Assembly: GCF_024168645.1 (NCBI RefSeq)
Contig: NZ_JALJWF010000001.1
Location: forward strand, 1 to 64,000
From: Pseudomonas sp. GGS8
GTDB lineage: Bacteria > Pseudomonadota > Gammaproteobacteria > Pseudomonadales > Pseudomonadaceae
Length of the DNA: 64,000 bases
Direction: 5' to 3'
Under the pieces are notes generated by a model. It did no database searches. It saw nothing but the letters and a program-made list of their open reading frames with translations, and was not told the DNA's origin. This document shows positions 48,917 through 59,812 of this stretch, piece after piece; position 1 is the stretch's first letter, and every line of letters begins with the position of its first letter. The position numbers and the translations under genes are program-made.

Positions 48917-50734
48917 CTACAACCGCTGCAAATGCCCATAAAGCTTGGCGTACAAACCACCCTCTGCAATCAGCTGTTGGTGGTCGCCATCCTCGGCCAC
49001 CTGCCCGCCATCGAACACCAGCACCCGGTCGGCCTGCTTCACGGCCGACAACCGGTGCGCAATGATCAACGTGGTGCGGTGGCTCAAGAAGCGCGCCAGT
49101 GCTTGGTGCAGGTTATATTCGGTGGCGGCGTCCAGTGCGGACGTGGCCTCGTCGAGGATCACCACTTTGGGCTCGGCCAGCACCATTCGGGCAATCGCCA
49201 GGCGTTGACGCTGGCCGCCAGATAAACGCACGCCGGAACGTCCGACAATACTGTCCAGACCATTGGGCATTTCACGCACCGTGTGATGCAGTTGAGCGAT
49301 CTCCAATGCCTGCCAGCAGGCTTCGTCGCTACGTTCGCGGCCCATGGTCAGGTTGGCCCGCACGGTGTCGTTGAACAGTGCCGGATGTTGCAGGACCACG
49401 GCGACATTTTCGCGCACGGTTTCCAGGCCAATCTCTTGCTGAGTCGAACCACCGAAACGGATGGTACCGGCCAGCGGCGTGTACAAACCCAGCAGCAATT
49501 GCACCAGGGTACTTTTGCCGCCGCCACTGGCGCCGACAATCGCGACTTTTTCGCCGGGGGCAATCGACAGGTTCATCTGGTTCAGCACCAACTCGTCGCC
49601 GTAGCCGAAACTCAACCCCTGCACTTCGATGCCCACCGTGTCGCGCCCCTGAAACGGATCGACAGTGCCGGTGTATTGCGGTTCGTCGGCACGGGCCAGC
49701 AACTCGTTGATCCGCGACAGCGCACCACCGGCAGCATAAAAGGCGTACTGCAAATTAAGCAGTTGTTCCACCGGACCGATCATGAACCACAGGTAGCTGA
49801 ACACCGCCAGCATCTGGCCGATGGACAGGTCGGAAAACAGCACGGTGAGCATGGCCGCGGCGCGAAAAATATCGATGCCGAACTGGAACAGCAAACCGCT
49901 GGCACGGTTCGATGCATCGGTTTTCCACTGTGAACTCACTGCGTAGTCGCGCACCTCACGCGCACGTTGGCCCAGCCGTCCGAGGAAAAAGCCCTGCCGG
50001 TTACCGGCACGCACTTCCTGGATGGCGTCCAGAGTTTCGGTCAAGGCCTGGGTGAAGCGTGAGGTGCTGTCGTTCTCGAGTTTCTTCAGATGTTTGACCC
50101 GCTTGCCCAGCTGCACCGTGGCGTAGATCACCAGCGGGTTGAACAGCAGAATCAGCAATGCGAGTTTCCAGTGCATCCACATCAGGATCGATGCGGTGCC
50201 CACCAGGGTCAGCATGGCCACAAGGAAACGACTGAGGGTTTCGCCGACGAATTTGTCCAGCGTGTCCAGGTCGGTGACCAGGTGCGTGGTCACCGTGCCG
50301 CTGCCCAGGCTTTCGTATTCGCCCAGCGAGATGCGCTTGAGCCGGTCGATCAACCGCACCCGAATCCGATACACGATGTCCTTGGCCAGCGCCGCAAACA
50401 ATTTCGCCTGCACCACGTTGAACAACAACGCAGCACAGCGCAACGCCAGGGTCACCAGCAGCATCAGACCAATGTAACCCGCCGCTTTCTGCCAGACGTC
50501 GGGCAGCGCATGGTTCATGATTTTCAGCGCAGCATCGCCATGGCCCAGCAGCACTTCGTCCACCAGCAACGGCAGCAGCAACGGGATCGGCACGCTGCAC
50601 AGCGTTGCCAATACCGCTACACCGTTGGCGATCCACAGGGACTTTTTATGGTGCAGGGCCAGGCGACGGATTTCCGCCCAGCTCAGCCGATCGACACGTT
50701 TGGGAGCCGCTGCATCATCGGGCAGATCATGCAC
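48917..50734 (-). CDS. ABC exporter, fused permease and ATPase (MsbA/MDR type)
   Basis: The 605-residue half-transporter has six membrane helices in residues about 30-320. The ATPase domain follows, with Walker A VGASGGGKSTLVQLLLG, signature LSGGQRQRLAIARM, Walker B KVVILDEATSALD and the switch His in IIAHRLSAV. It should work as a homodimer, exporting lipids, drugs or peptides; the substrate cannot be told. Its stop lies one base from that of the convergent toxin gene. It overlaps the DsbA-fold gene upstream by eight bases, so it is cotranscribed with that gene. Nothing in the sequence shows it exports the toxin. Confidence 0.9.
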   Translation of the reverse strand: MHDLPDDAAAPKRVDRLSWAEIRRLALHHKKSLWIANGVAVLATLCSVPIPLLLPLLVDEVLLGHGDAALKIMNHALPDVWQKAAGYIGLMLLVTLALRCAALLFNVVQAKLFAALAKDIVYRIRVRLIDRLKRISLGEYESLGSGTVTTHLVTDLDTLDKFVGETLSRFLVAMLTLVGTASILMWMHWKLALLILLFNPLVIYATVQLGKRVKHLKKLENDSTSRFTQALTETLDAIQEVRAGNRQGFFLGRLGQRAREVRDYAVSSQWKTDASNRASGLLFQFGIDIFRAAAMLTVLFSDLSIGQMLAVFSYLWFMIGPVEQLLNLQYAFYAAGGALSRINELLARADEPQYTGTVDPFQGRDTVGIEVQGLSFGYGDELVLNQMNLSIAPGEKVAIVGASGGGKSTLVQLLLGLYTPLAGTIRFGGSTQQEIGLETVRENVAVVLQHPALFNDTVRANLTMGRERSDEACWQALEIAQLHHTVREMPNGLDSIVGRSGVRLSGGQRQRLAIARMVLAEPKVVILDEATSALDAATEYNLHQALARFLSHRTTLIIAHRLSAVKQADRVLVFDGGQVAEDGDHQQLIAEGGLYAKLYGHLQRL

Positions 50735-51362
50735 AGGCAGCGCGCTCCAGCCAGCGGCCGAGCAACGGTGACAACTCGCTCAGGGGCTGATAACCGTTGG
50801 TCAGCAGCGCCAATTGACCATCACGCTCTGCCAGCAAGGTCGGGAAACCGGCAATGCCCAGGTCCTGGACCCACGTGAAATCGGCAGCGGTCGCTGCGTG
50901 CTGATCGGCACGATCGAAGGCGGCGGCGAACTCGATGCGCGGCAAACCGGCCTGCTCCGCCAGCTCCACCAACACGCTGGCTCGGGTGACATCGCGACCT
51001 TCGGTGTAGAACGCCTGCTGGATCAGCCCGAGCAATGTCCAGGCGCAATCCGGCGCCAGGCTGCGCGCGGTCACCAGTGCCCGACAGGCAGGCTCGGTGT
51101 CGTAGACAAACCCGTCGGGCAACGCACCTTCAAACTTGAACGGCTGGCCGGTGGCCTCGCTGACCGCCTGCCAGTGCTCAAGGATGTAGCGCCGGGTGGT
51201 CGGCTCCAGCGCCGCGCCACTGCCGGTGCGCAAACCACCCACCACCAGATGCAACTCCACACCCGCCGCCTGCGCCTGCTCAACCAGCGCTTTGGCCACC
51301 GGAGCGAAGCCCCAGCACCAGGAACACATCGGATCCATCACATAGAGCAGGCGTGCAGACAT
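50727..51362 (-). CDS. Cytosolic DsbA-family (FrnE/HCCA isomerase-like) protein
   Basis: This 211-residue thioredoxin-fold protein has its redox motif near the start, MDPMCSWCWGFAP (CSWC), a helical insert, and the cis-Pro segment GIAGFPTLL. There is no signal peptide, so it acts in the cytosol like FrnE-type or 2-hydroxychromene-2-carboxylate isomerase relatives. Function could be thiol-disulfide exchange or glutathione-linked chemistry. It begins three bases after trhO and overlaps the ABC exporter gene by eight bases. Confidence 0.87.
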   Translation of the reverse strand: MSARLLYVMDPMCSWCWGFAPVAKALVEQAQAAGVELHLVVGGLRTGSGAALEPTTRRYILEHWQAVSEATGQPFKFEGALPDGFVYDTEPACRALVTARSLAPDCAWTLLGLIQQAFYTEGRDVTRASVLVELAEQAGLPRIEFAAAFDRADQHAATAADFTWVQDLGIAGFPTLLAERDGQLALLTNGYQPLSELSPLLGRWLERAACA

Positions 51363-51365
51363 GGT

Positions 51366-52307
51366 TCAAGCCTCGGAAGCGGATTGCTTGTAGTTGTAAC
51401 CGATCGGGTGCGGCATGTTGCGCGCCTTGGCCAGTTCGATCTGCTTCTGCCGGTCGATGGCACTGCGACGGGTTTTCTCGCTCAGCTTATCCCAGCAATG
51501 CGGGCAACTGATGCCAGCCACATAATGCTCGGATGCGCGGTCTTCAACGCTGACGGGCGTACGACAGGCATGACATTGATCGTAGTCGCCTTCGCTGAGA
51601 TCGTGACGAACGGTCACGCGGTTATCGAACACGAAGCAGTCGCCCTGCCATTTGGTTTCTTCCTGCGGCACCTCTTCGAGGTACTTCAGGATGCCGCCCT
51701 TGAGGTGATAGACCTCGTCGAAACCCTGACTGAGCATGTAGCTCGACGCCTTCTCGCAGCGAATGCCGCCGGTGCAGAACATCGCGACTTTCTTGTGCAC
51801 GGCCGGGTCGAAGTTGGCTTTGATGTAGTCGGGGAATTCGCGAAAACTGGTGGTCTTCGGGTCGATGGCGCCTTCGAAGGTGCCGATCGAGACTTCGTAG
51901 TCGTTGCGGGTATCGATCAACAGCACTTGCGGATCGCTGATCAGCGCGTTCCAGTTCTGCGGATCCACATAGGTGCCGACCTTTTTGTTCGGGTCCACGC
52001 CTTCAACGCCCAGGGTGACGATTTCTTTCTTGAGTTTGACTTTGGTGCGGTAGAACGGCTGATCGTCGCAGTACGACTCTTTGTGGTCGATGTCGTCCAT
52101 GCGCGGGTCGTTCTTGAGCCAGGCCATCAGCCCGTCGATGCCTTCGCGGCTGCCGGACACGGTGCCGTTGATGCCTTCTTCGGCGATCAGCAGAGTGCCT
52201 TTGATGCCGTTGTCGATCATTGCTTGCAGCAATGGCTCACGCAGGTCGACGTAATTTTCCAGGGTGACGAACTTATACAGTGCCGCCACGACAATCTGTT
52301 GTGTCAT
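51366..52307 (-). CDS. trhO: tRNA uridine(34) hydroxylase, rhodanese-fold
   Basis: TrhO (formerly YceA/UPF0176) hydroxylates uridine 34 of tRNAs, the first step to 5-methoxy or carboxymethoxy-uridine. The 313-residue protein has the N-terminal ferredoxin-like part ([16 protein letters not shown]) and the rhodanese domain ([15 protein letters not shown]) with the active-site loop [18 protein letters not shown]-terminal Cys-rich tail ([18 protein letters not shown]) looks like a zinc site. Family membership is clear. It heads the trhO-dsbA-like-ABC series on the minus strand. Confidence 0.93.
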   Translation of the reverse strand: MTQQIVVAALYKFVTLENYVDLREPLLQAMIDNGIKGTLLIAEEGINGTVSGSREGIDGLMAWLKNDPRMDDIDHKESYCDDQPFYRTKVKLKKEIVTLGVEGVDPNKKVGTYVDPQNWNALISDPQVLLIDTRNDYEVSIGTFEGAIDPKTTSFREFPDYIKANFDPAVHKKVAMFCTGGIRCEKASSYMLSQGFDEVYHLKGGILKYLEEVPQEETKWQGDCFVFDNRVTVRHDLSEGDYDQCHACRTPVSVEDRASEHYVAGISCPHCWDKLSEKTRRSAIDRQKQIELAKARNMPHPIGYNYKQSASEA

Positions 52308-52632
52308 GGGTAATTCTCCAGGTGGCTACCCTCGTAAGGGGTGAACCGGATGCGAAAAAAAACGCGCCGGGTGAGCGGCGCGTTGCGGATTCTAGCAAAA
52401 ACCGTATGGCTTTAGGACTGTGATCTGTAAGGTCTGGTACAAACCATCGTGGCGAGGGGGCTTGCCCCCGTTGGGGCGCGAAGCGGCCCTGAAAATACCA
52501 ATACCACCGAGGTGTGTCAGGTAAACCGAGCTTGCCGGCTTTACGACTGCTTCGCAGCCGAACGGGGGCAAGCCCCCTCGCCACAGCAAGCTCCCTCGCC
52601 ACAACAGCCCTTCAGCCCTTCAGCCCTTCACA
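52308..52632. other. 325-bp gap between trhO and the bolA-like gene, mostly a REP pair
   Basis: About 135 bases are a REPIN. The remainder upstream of trhO should contain its promoter; none stands out. No gene is seen. Confidence 0.6.
52449..52584. repeat. Inverted REP pair (REPIN), GTGGCGAGGGGGC family
   Basis: Two facing copies of the GTGGCGAGGGGGCTTGCCCCCGTT element flank about 85 bases. A further partial copy of the right end (CTCCCTCGCCACAA) follows directly to 52603, so the right arm has been partly duplicated, and then a CCCTTCAG triplet repeat. Confidence 0.9.
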
Positions 52633-52932
52633 TTAATGCTTGCTGCCGCCAGCACAGGTCGGCGAGGCCGGAGCTGCGTCGATCTGTGCCCATTCTTCCG
52701 GCGTGTAGGTATGCAGCGCCAACGCATGGAACTCACCCATCAGTTCGCCCAAAGTGCCGTACACCTTTTGGTGACGCTTGACGCGATTGAGCCCTTCGAA
52801 CTGCCGGCTGACCACCACTGCCTTGAAGTGGGTCTGCAACCCACGGCTGTGCATGTGGCTTTCATCCAGCACTTGCAGGTGCTCGGGCTGTAGCAGCCCC
52901 AGCGTCGATTCGATGCGTTGTTGCATGGTCAT
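52633..52932 (-). CDS. BolA-family protein
   Basis: The 99-residue protein fits the small BolA fold: QQRIESTLGLLQPEHLQVLDES, the HFKAVVVSRQFEGLNRVKRHQ strand-helix and VYGTLGELM. An ALHTYTPEEW motif is followed by a short tail with one Cys and a terminal His. BolA proteins pair with monothiol glutaredoxins around iron-sulfur clusters and influence morphology and biofilm genes. It lies 12 bases downstream of the DUF2059 gene, likely on one transcript. Either of two ATGs (52932 or 52926) may be used. Confidence 0.9.
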   Translation of the reverse strand: MTMQQRIESTLGLLQPEHLQVLDESHMHSRGLQTHFKAVVVSRQFEGLNRVKRHQKVYGTLGELMGEFHALALHTYTPEEWAQIDAAPASPTCAGGSKH

Positions 52933-52944
52933 CCCGAACCCCGC

Positions 52945-53469
52945 TTAAGGCTTTTTCTTGGCTGGAGCGGCCGCATCTTTCGGCGTCAGCTCGGCCGTCA
53001 TGTCAGCCAGCAGTTTGTTGACCACAGGCACTGCGCTTTCCAGCTTGGCTTGAGTCATCTGGGCCGATTGCTGAGTCAGCTGCGGCATTTTTTCCAGGAC
53101 TTTCTTGCCCAGTGGCGACTGGTAGAACGCTACCAGATCCTTGAGCTCGGATTCGCTGAAGTTGGTGGTGTAGAGCTTGACCATGTCTGGCTTCAGCTTG
53201 TTCCAGCCAATGGCTGCGTCCAGAGCGGCGTTGGCCTTGGCCTGGTAGGTTTCCAGCAGGGCCTTTTTCGATTCAGGGGCCTTGGTCTGTTCAAAACGCT
53301 GAGCGAACATTTGCTGCACTTGCATGTACACCGGAGTGCCCAGTTTGTCAGCGTGCGCCAGGGTCAGGAAAGCTTCGGCACTGGCGTTGTGGCTGGCGGT
53401 ATCGGCAAAAACCTGGCCGCTGGCGCAAACCAGTGCAACCGCGGTACAGATGGCACGAAGACGAGTCAT
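52945..53469 (-). CDS. DUF2059 secreted protein, function unknown
   Basis: The 174-residue precursor begins with a signal peptide (TRLRAICTAVALVCASGQVFA, cleavage probably after VFA). The mature part is helical, with the DUF2059-like block KLYTTNFSESELKDLVAFYQSPLGKKVLEKMP, and ends in a KKKP tail. The start at 53469 is set by AAAGGA seven bases upstream; the longest frame begins 12 codons earlier. It is expected in the periplasm. Its role is unknown; it is divergent from fumC. Confidence 0.87.
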   Translation of the reverse strand: MTRLRAICTAVALVCASGQVFADTASHNASAEAFLTLAHADKLGTPVYMQVQQMFAQRFEQTKAPESKKALLETYQAKANAALDAAIGWNKLKPDMVKLYTTNFSESELKDLVAFYQSPLGKKVLEKMPQLTQQSAQMTQAKLESAVPVVNKLLADMTAELTPKDAAAPAKKKP

Positions 53470-53660
53470 CGAGTTTCCTTTTCTAGCAGGCGAGGTAAAC
53501 CTCAAGGGCGACCATTCTGCACCTAAAAAAGTGTGTCGCTCAACCCCAAGCCTTGTCGCTCCTGATTTAGAGGGGTTGAACGGTCAAATTCCAGACTGAT
53601 GGAACCACGACCGGCGATCACAGCCTAAACTGCGCTATCAGACCTACAGGAGTGTGCATG

Positions 53661-55055
<1,395 letters not shown>

Positions 55056-55080
55056 GTTCTACATAGCCTTTTAATCCGCC

Positions 55081-55163
55081 ATCGCGAGCAGGCTCGCTCC
55101 CACAGGTGACCGAGTTCCTTTCAGAGGAATGCCGTCAAATGTGTGAGCGAGCCTGCTCGCGAT
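55081..55163. repeat. Inverted REP pair (REPIN), GTGGGAGC family
   Basis: Two facing elements of the form CGCGAGCAGGCTCGCTCCCAC flank about 40 bases, with the right copy carrying GTGTGAGC instead of GTGGGAGC. It lies between the convergent fumC and transporter genes. Confidence 0.9.
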
Positions 55164-55178
55164 GAACGATAACGCGGT

Positions 55179-56138
55179 CTAACTGGCCGCCATCCGCACC
55201 CGCCGGGCCCTGAGCCCGGCGATCAACGATGGCCCCAACGCCACCAGTGCCGACCCGAGCACCACCAGCACCGCCCCGCCATAACCCAGACCATTGATCT
55301 GCTCGGCATGCACGTACTCCGGCCATAACCACGCTGCCACCGCCACTGCGGCAAAGGTCACCAGCGGCGTGATCGCCAGCGTCGCACTCACCCGCGAAGC
55401 TTCCCAATGGGCCAGGGCTTCGGCGAAAGCGCCATAAGCGATCAGGGTGTTCAAGCAACACGCCAGCAACAGCCAGCCTTGCAGCGGGCTCAGTTGCAGC
55501 ACTTGCAGCGGATGCACCCATGGCGTCAGCAACAGCGCGCAGAACAGGTAAATCACCATCATCACCTGCAACGAATTCCACACCGTGAGCAACTGCTTCT
55601 GGCCCAAGGCATAAAAGGTCCAGACCGTGGATGCCAACAGCACCATCAGCACGCCCGCGGTGTAATCGGTCAGCGAGGTGAGCAACTCACCCAAGCGCTG
55701 ATTGAAGAACAGTGCAAAGCCGATCAGCAGCACCAGCAGGCCAATCCCCTGCCCTACACTGAAACGCTCCTTGAACACGAACAGGCTGGCGATCAGCAAC
55801 ATGATCGGCCCCATCTGTACCACCAATTGCGCAGTGCCGGGACTGAGCAGATTCAGGCCCATCAGGTACAGCACGTAGTTGCCGACCAGTCCAAGCACCG
55901 CCATCAACACCAACCAGCCACCCCGCGGGCCGAGGACCTTGCGACTCGGCAAGCGCTTGGTCGCCGCCAGATAAATGAACAGGCAACCGCCGGACACCAT
56001 CAAGCGAAACCAGGTCACCGTTATCGGGTCCATCACCAGCAGCACTTGCTTGAGCTTGATCGGCAGGATTCCCCACAGCAACGCGGTCAGCAAGGCCAGG
56101 CATAAACCGTACACCCAGCGACCCGATGAAATATGCAT
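55179..56138 (-). CDS. EamA-family drug/metabolite transporter
   Basis: This 319-residue inner-membrane protein has ten hydrophobic helices in two five-helix EamA repeats. The first begins YGLCLALLTALLWGILPIKL; the second shows the typical CLNTLIAYGAFAEALAHWEASRVSATLAITPL. The start at 56138 has GGGGGC four bases upstream; the longest frame is eight codons longer. Such carriers export amino acids, sugars or other small metabolites; the substrate is unknown. It stands alone. Confidence 0.88.
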   Translation of the reverse strand: MHISSGRWVYGLCLALLTALLWGILPIKLKQVLLVMDPITVTWFRLMVSGGCLFIYLAATKRLPSRKVLGPRGGWLVLMAVLGLVGNYVLYLMGLNLLSPGTAQLVVQMGPIMLLIASLFVFKERFSVGQGIGLLVLLIGFALFFNQRLGELLTSLTDYTAGVLMVLLASTVWTFYALGQKQLLTVWNSLQVMMVIYLFCALLLTPWVHPLQVLQLSPLQGWLLLACCLNTLIAYGAFAEALAHWEASRVSATLAITPLVTFAAVAVAAWLWPEYVHAEQINGLGYGGAVLVVLGSALVALGPSLIAGLRARRVRMAAS

Positions 56139-56339
56139 GCTGCCCCCGAAGCCCATTGGCAAGAACGCTCATTCTAGGCTCAGACCGGAGCGCGACACAG
56201 GGACAGTTGCCCACGGGCCGCAAATGAAACTGTGCGGGTCGCACCATTAAATTGACGATATGCCGTCGATCAGCTAGCGAGGCGTTGCAAGTAGTTCATG
56301 CATAAGCTCATTGAAACCGCCCTCAGCAGGAGATCGCCC

Positions 56340-56534
56340 ATGTACGGCATGCGCGCCCAGGACACCACCCCCGCCACGCACTTTCGCTGCGACCGGTTGT
56401 GCCGTGTCAATGGGGAATTGTATTTCACTACCCGGGAACAGACCCTGGAGGGGCCGTTCGATAGTGCGGCGACGGCCGAGAAGGAGATTCAGGCTTATAT
56501 CGAGCGGATGCAGGCTTTGCGAATGAACTCGTAA
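56340..56534 (+). CDS. Small conserved Pseudomonas protein (DUF6316-like)
   Basis: The 64-residue protein (MYGMRAQDTTPATHF ... RLCRVNGELYFTTRE ... GPFDSAATAEKEI) starts at an ATG with AGGAG seven bases upstream; a longer frame from 56298 is possible but has no ribosome site. It has a conserved RVNGELYFTTREG-like core I associate with DUF6316. No motif suggests a function. A REP pair follows. Confidence 0.75.
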   Translation: MYGMRAQDTTPATHFRCDRLCRVNGELYFTTREQTLEGPFDSAATAEKEIQAYIERMQALRMNS

Positions 56535-56548
56535 ATCGCATCGCCTGC

Positions 56549-56638
56549 ATCGCGGGCAAGCCCGCTCCCACAGGGTTTGTGGCGTTCGCCGTATTTGTGA
56601 TCGCCGAAAATGACTGTGGGAGCGGGCTTGCCCGCGAT
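56549..56638. repeat. Inverted REP pair (REPIN), GTGGGAGC family
   Basis: Two perfect facing copies of the CGCGGGCAAGCCCGCTCCCAC element flank about 45 bases. It lies between the small DUF6316-like gene and the convergent thiolase gene. Confidence 0.93.
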
Positions 56639-56671
56639 AGCAATGCGACAGTCGCTACATAACCAGGATAC

Positions 56672-57856
56672 TTACCGCACCGCCTCAAACAAGCCCGTAG
56701 CCCCCATCCCACCGCCCACGCACATCGTGACGATGCCGTAACGCAGGTTACGCCGTTGCAGCTCACGCACGATGTGCCCGACCTGACGCGAACCGGTCAT
56801 GCCGAACGGGTGGCCGATGGAAATCGAGCCGCCATTGACATTGTATTTGTCGTTATCGATCTCCAGCCGATCGCGGCTGTACAGGCATTGCGAGGCGAAC
56901 GCTTCGTTGAGCTCCCACAAATCAATGTCGGCAATCTGCAACCCCTTGGCCTTGAGCAACTTCGGCACCGAGAACACCGGGCCGATGCCCATCTCGTCCG
57001 GCTGGCACCCGGCTACGGTGAAACCGCGAAAAAAGGCTTTGGGCTTGAGCCCCAGCGCCAGGGCTTTTTCCAGGCTCATCACCAGCGTCATCGAAGCACC
57101 GTCAGACAGCTGCGACGAGTTGCCAGCGGTCACCGAGCCGTCTTCGGCAAACACCGGTTTCAACCCGGCCAGGCTTTGCAAGGTGGTGTCAGGGCGGTTG
57201 CAGTCGTCGTGATCGACAATGCCGTCGAGGATCTGTACCTGGCCGGTGGCCTTGTCTTCAACGCGATACTTCACCGCCATCGGCACGATTTCATCGTTGA
57301 ATAACCCGGCGGCTTGCGCCATCGCCGTACGTTGCTGGCTTTGCAGGGCGTACAGATCCTGCTCTTCGCGGCTGACGCTGTAACGACGCGCGACGATCTC
57401 GGCGGTCTGGCCCATGGGGAAATAGAGGCCCGGCACCTGCGCTTTCAGCAGCGGGTTGATCAGGTTGTCGGTGTTGACGCTTTTCATGGTCAGGCTGATC
57501 GACTCGACACCGCCGGCGACGATGATGTCGCTGCAACCCGAAGCAATCTGATTGGCGGCAATCGCGATAGCCTGCAAGCCCGACGAACAGAAGCGGTTAA
57601 GGGTCATGCCACCCGTGCCAATGCCCAGGTGCGACAGCACCGCGACGTTGCGACCGATGTTGTAGCCCTGAGCGCCTTCGTTGGAACCGGCGCCAACGAT
57701 GCAATCCTCGACGCTGGCCGGATCGACGTCATTGCGCATGAGCAGCGCGTTGACACAATGGGCCGCCATGTCGTCCGGACGGGTCTGGTTGAACTTGCCG
57801 CGAAAGGATTTGGCCAGGCCGGTCCGTACGCTGTCGACGATCACCACTTCACGCAT
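56672..57856 (-). CDS. Acetyl-CoA C-acyltransferase (thiolase)
   Basis: This 394-residue thiolase has the nucleophilic Cys in NRFCSSGLQAIAIAANQI, the GHPFGMTGSRQVGHIVRELQ block with the catalytic His, and the second Cys in MCVGGGMGATGLFE. It cleaves 3-ketoacyl-CoA in beta-oxidation or condenses acetyl-CoA; the residues do not decide between them. The start at 57856 (MREVVIVDSVRTG) has GAGG eight bases upstream; the longest frame adds 26 codons without homology. It lies near pap, as I recall for P. aeruginosa. Confidence 0.93.
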   Translation of the reverse strand: MREVVIVDSVRTGLAKSFRGKFNQTRPDDMAAHCVNALLMRNDVDPASVEDCIVGAGSNEGAQGYNIGRNVAVLSHLGIGTGGMTLNRFCSSGLQAIAIAANQIASGCSDIIVAGGVESISLTMKSVNTDNLINPLLKAQVPGLYFPMGQTAEIVARRYSVSREEQDLYALQSQQRTAMAQAAGLFNDEIVPMAVKYRVEDKATGQVQILDGIVDHDDCNRPDTTLQSLAGLKPVFAEDGSVTAGNSSQLSDGASMTLVMSLEKALALGLKPKAFFRGFTVAGCQPDEMGIGPVFSVPKLLKAKGLQIADIDLWELNEAFASQCLYSRDRLEIDNDKYNVNGGSISIGHPFGMTGSRQVGHIVRELQRRNLRYGIVTMCVGGGMGATGLFEAVR

Positions 57857-57961
57857 GGCATGCACCTCATTGTTGTTGTCAGTCAGGGGTTGGACCGAGC
57901 ATAAGTCCACCCTATGACTGACCGCGACAATCATTCACCCGGCGTATGCGCAACCATTGGC

Positions 57962-59485
57962 TCAGCGCTTGCGCTTTTGCAGTTTCTTCTCGCGTTTGTC
58001 GGACTTTTCGAACGCTTCTTCCAACGCCTCATTGAGGGTGCGCAAAACCTTGACCCGTGCCCAGCGCTTGTCGTTGGCTTCTACCAATGTCCAGGGTGAT
58101 ACCTCAGTGCTGGTGCGGTCGACCATATCGCCGACGGCGGCGCGGTAATCGTCCCACTTGTCGCGATTGCGCCAGTCGTCTTCAGTAATCTTGAAGTGCT
58201 TGAAGGGGATCGCTTCGCGCTCCTGGAAGCGCTCCAGTTGAGTCTGTTTGTCGATGGTCAGCCAGAACTTGACCACGATCACCCCGGCATCGTCGAGCTG
58301 CTCTTCGAAGTCATTGATCTCGCTGTAGGCACGTAACCAGTCCGCCTCGCTGCAAAAGCCCTCGATGCGCTCCACCAGCACCCGGCCATACCAGGAACGG
58401 TCGAACATGGTGAACTTGCCCCGCGCCGGAATATGCCGCCAGAACCGCCAGAGATACGGCTGCGCCCGTTCTTCTTCGGTGGGCGCGGCGATTGGCACAA
58501 TGTTGTACTGGCGTGGATCGAGCGCCGCGGCCACGCGACGGATCGCCCCACCCTTGCCGGCCGCATCGTTGCCTTCGAACACCGCGGTCAGCGCGTGGCG
58601 ACGCATGCGTTTGTCGCGCATCAGCCCGGAAAACCGTGCCTGTTCGGTAATCAGCTGTTCTTCGTAATCGTCCTTGTCCAGGTGTAGGGTCAGATTGAGG
58701 CTGTCGAGCAAGTTGACCCGATCGACGCTGGGGGACAGGGGCGCGGCGCTGACTTTGTGCGGGTGAATCCTGGGTCTCTTGAGCGCGCTCTGCAGGCCTT
58801 CGAGCAGAATCTTGCCGACCGCCAGGCTGCGATAATGCGCATCCAGGCCGGCGATCACGTGCCACGGCGCGTAATCGCGGCTGGTGCGGCGCAGTACCCG
58901 TTCGCCGTACTTCACGAACTTGTCGTAGGTCTCGGATTGTTGCCAGTCCAGCGGGCTGATGCGCCAGCTGTGCAGCGGGTCATCGGCCAGCGCCTTGAGC
59001 CGCGCTTTCATCTGTTTTTTGGAGAGGTGAAACCAGAACTTGAAGATCAGCGCGCCTTCGTCGCACAGCATCTTCTCCAGCCGTTCGGCGCCGTTGATGG
59101 CTTGATCGAGTCGCGGATCCTTGAACAAACCATGCACCCGCCCTTGCAGCATCTGGCTGTACCAGTTACCGAAGAAAATCCCCATGCGCCCCTTGGCCGG
59201 GAGCATCCGCCAGTAGCGCCAGGCGGGTGGTCGTGCCAGCTCTTCGTCGGTCTGTTGGTCGAAGGTGCGAACCTCGATCAGGCGCGGGTCCATCCACTCG
59301 TTGAGCAATTTGACCGTCTCGCCCTTGCCGGCCCCTTCGATGCCGTTGATCAAAATGATCACTGGAAAACGGTGTTGCTGCCTTAGTTCGAACTGCGCCT
59401 CAAGCAAGGCTTCACGCAATGCCGGCAATTCGGCGTCATAGGTTTCTTTGTCGATGGCATGACCGATTTCGGCGGACTCGAACAT
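57962..59485 (-). CDS. pap: Polyphosphate:AMP phosphotransferase (double-domain PPK2)
   Basis: PAP phosphorylates AMP to ADP with polyphosphate. The 507-residue protein has two fused PPK2 domains, each with its own P-loop: INGIEGAGKGETVKLL in the first and FEGNDAAGKGGAIRRV in the second, followed by lid arginine motifs (RPPAWRYWRMLP and QPYLWRFWRHIP). Two-domain PPK2 enzymes are the class II PAP type, in which usually only the C-terminal half is active. The start at 59485 has AAGGAG seven bases ahead; the longest frame is nine codons longer. It is the Pseudomonas PAP; it is transcribed alone. Confidence 0.93.
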   Translation of the reverse strand: MFESAEIGHAIDKETYDAELPALREALLEAQFELRQQHRFPVIILINGIEGAGKGETVKLLNEWMDPRLIEVRTFDQQTDEELARPPAWRYWRMLPAKGRMGIFFGNWYSQMLQGRVHGLFKDPRLDQAINGAERLEKMLCDEGALIFKFWFHLSKKQMKARLKALADDPLHSWRISPLDWQQSETYDKFVKYGERVLRRTSRDYAPWHVIAGLDAHYRSLAVGKILLEGLQSALKRPRIHPHKVSAAPLSPSVDRVNLLDSLNLTLHLDKDDYEEQLITEQARFSGLMRDKRMRRHALTAVFEGNDAAGKGGAIRRVAAALDPRQYNIVPIAAPTEEERAQPYLWRFWRHIPARGKFTMFDRSWYGRVLVERIEGFCSEADWLRAYSEINDFEEQLDDAGVIVVKFWLTIDKQTQLERFQEREAIPFKHFKITEDDWRNRDKWDDYRAAVGDMVDRTSTEVSPWTLVEANDKRWARVKVLRTLNEALEEAFEKSDKREKKLQKRKR

Positions 59486-59812
59486 AAAACAGCTCCTTCC
59501 AGGATTGAGCAAGACTAGCGGATTCGGCAGGCGGTCATCAGAGAAATTCCCCGAGAAGCTTTTGTGGCGAGGGGGCTTGCCCCCGTTCGACTGCGAAGCA
59601 GTCGTAAAATCAGCAAACTCGATGTACCTGACAAACCGCGTCGCCTGGGTTTAGGGCCGCTTCGCAACCCAACGGGGGCAAGCCCCCTCGCCACAAAAGC
59701 CCTCCATCCGACAGCAAATTTTCGTTGCCCCATCGTTCTTGCGCCTTGCCATGGATCAAGCGCCATTGCGACGATCGGCTAGAATGGCCACCTTGCCGTT
59801 GCCGAGCCTGCC
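59486..59812. other. 327-bp gap between pap and mnmC, mostly a REP pair
   Basis: The pap leader, a 143-base REPIN and about 110 bases upstream of mnmC fill this gap. No gene or clear promoter was recognised. Confidence 0.6.
59558..59700. repeat. Inverted REP pair (REPIN), GTGGCGAGGGGGC family
   Basis: Two facing copies of the GCTTTTGTGGCGAGGGGGC element flank about 90 bases. It shares the GCGAAGCAGTCGTAAA extension with the copies at 38868 and 52449. It separates divergent pap and mnmC. Confidence 0.92.

Noticed and set aside
48917..50734. ABC exporter as the toxin's dedicated secretion system
   Set aside because: It is a single half-transporter without peptidase domain, membrane-fusion protein or TolC partner, and its own operon partner is a DsbA-fold gene. 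Adjacency alone is not evidence.
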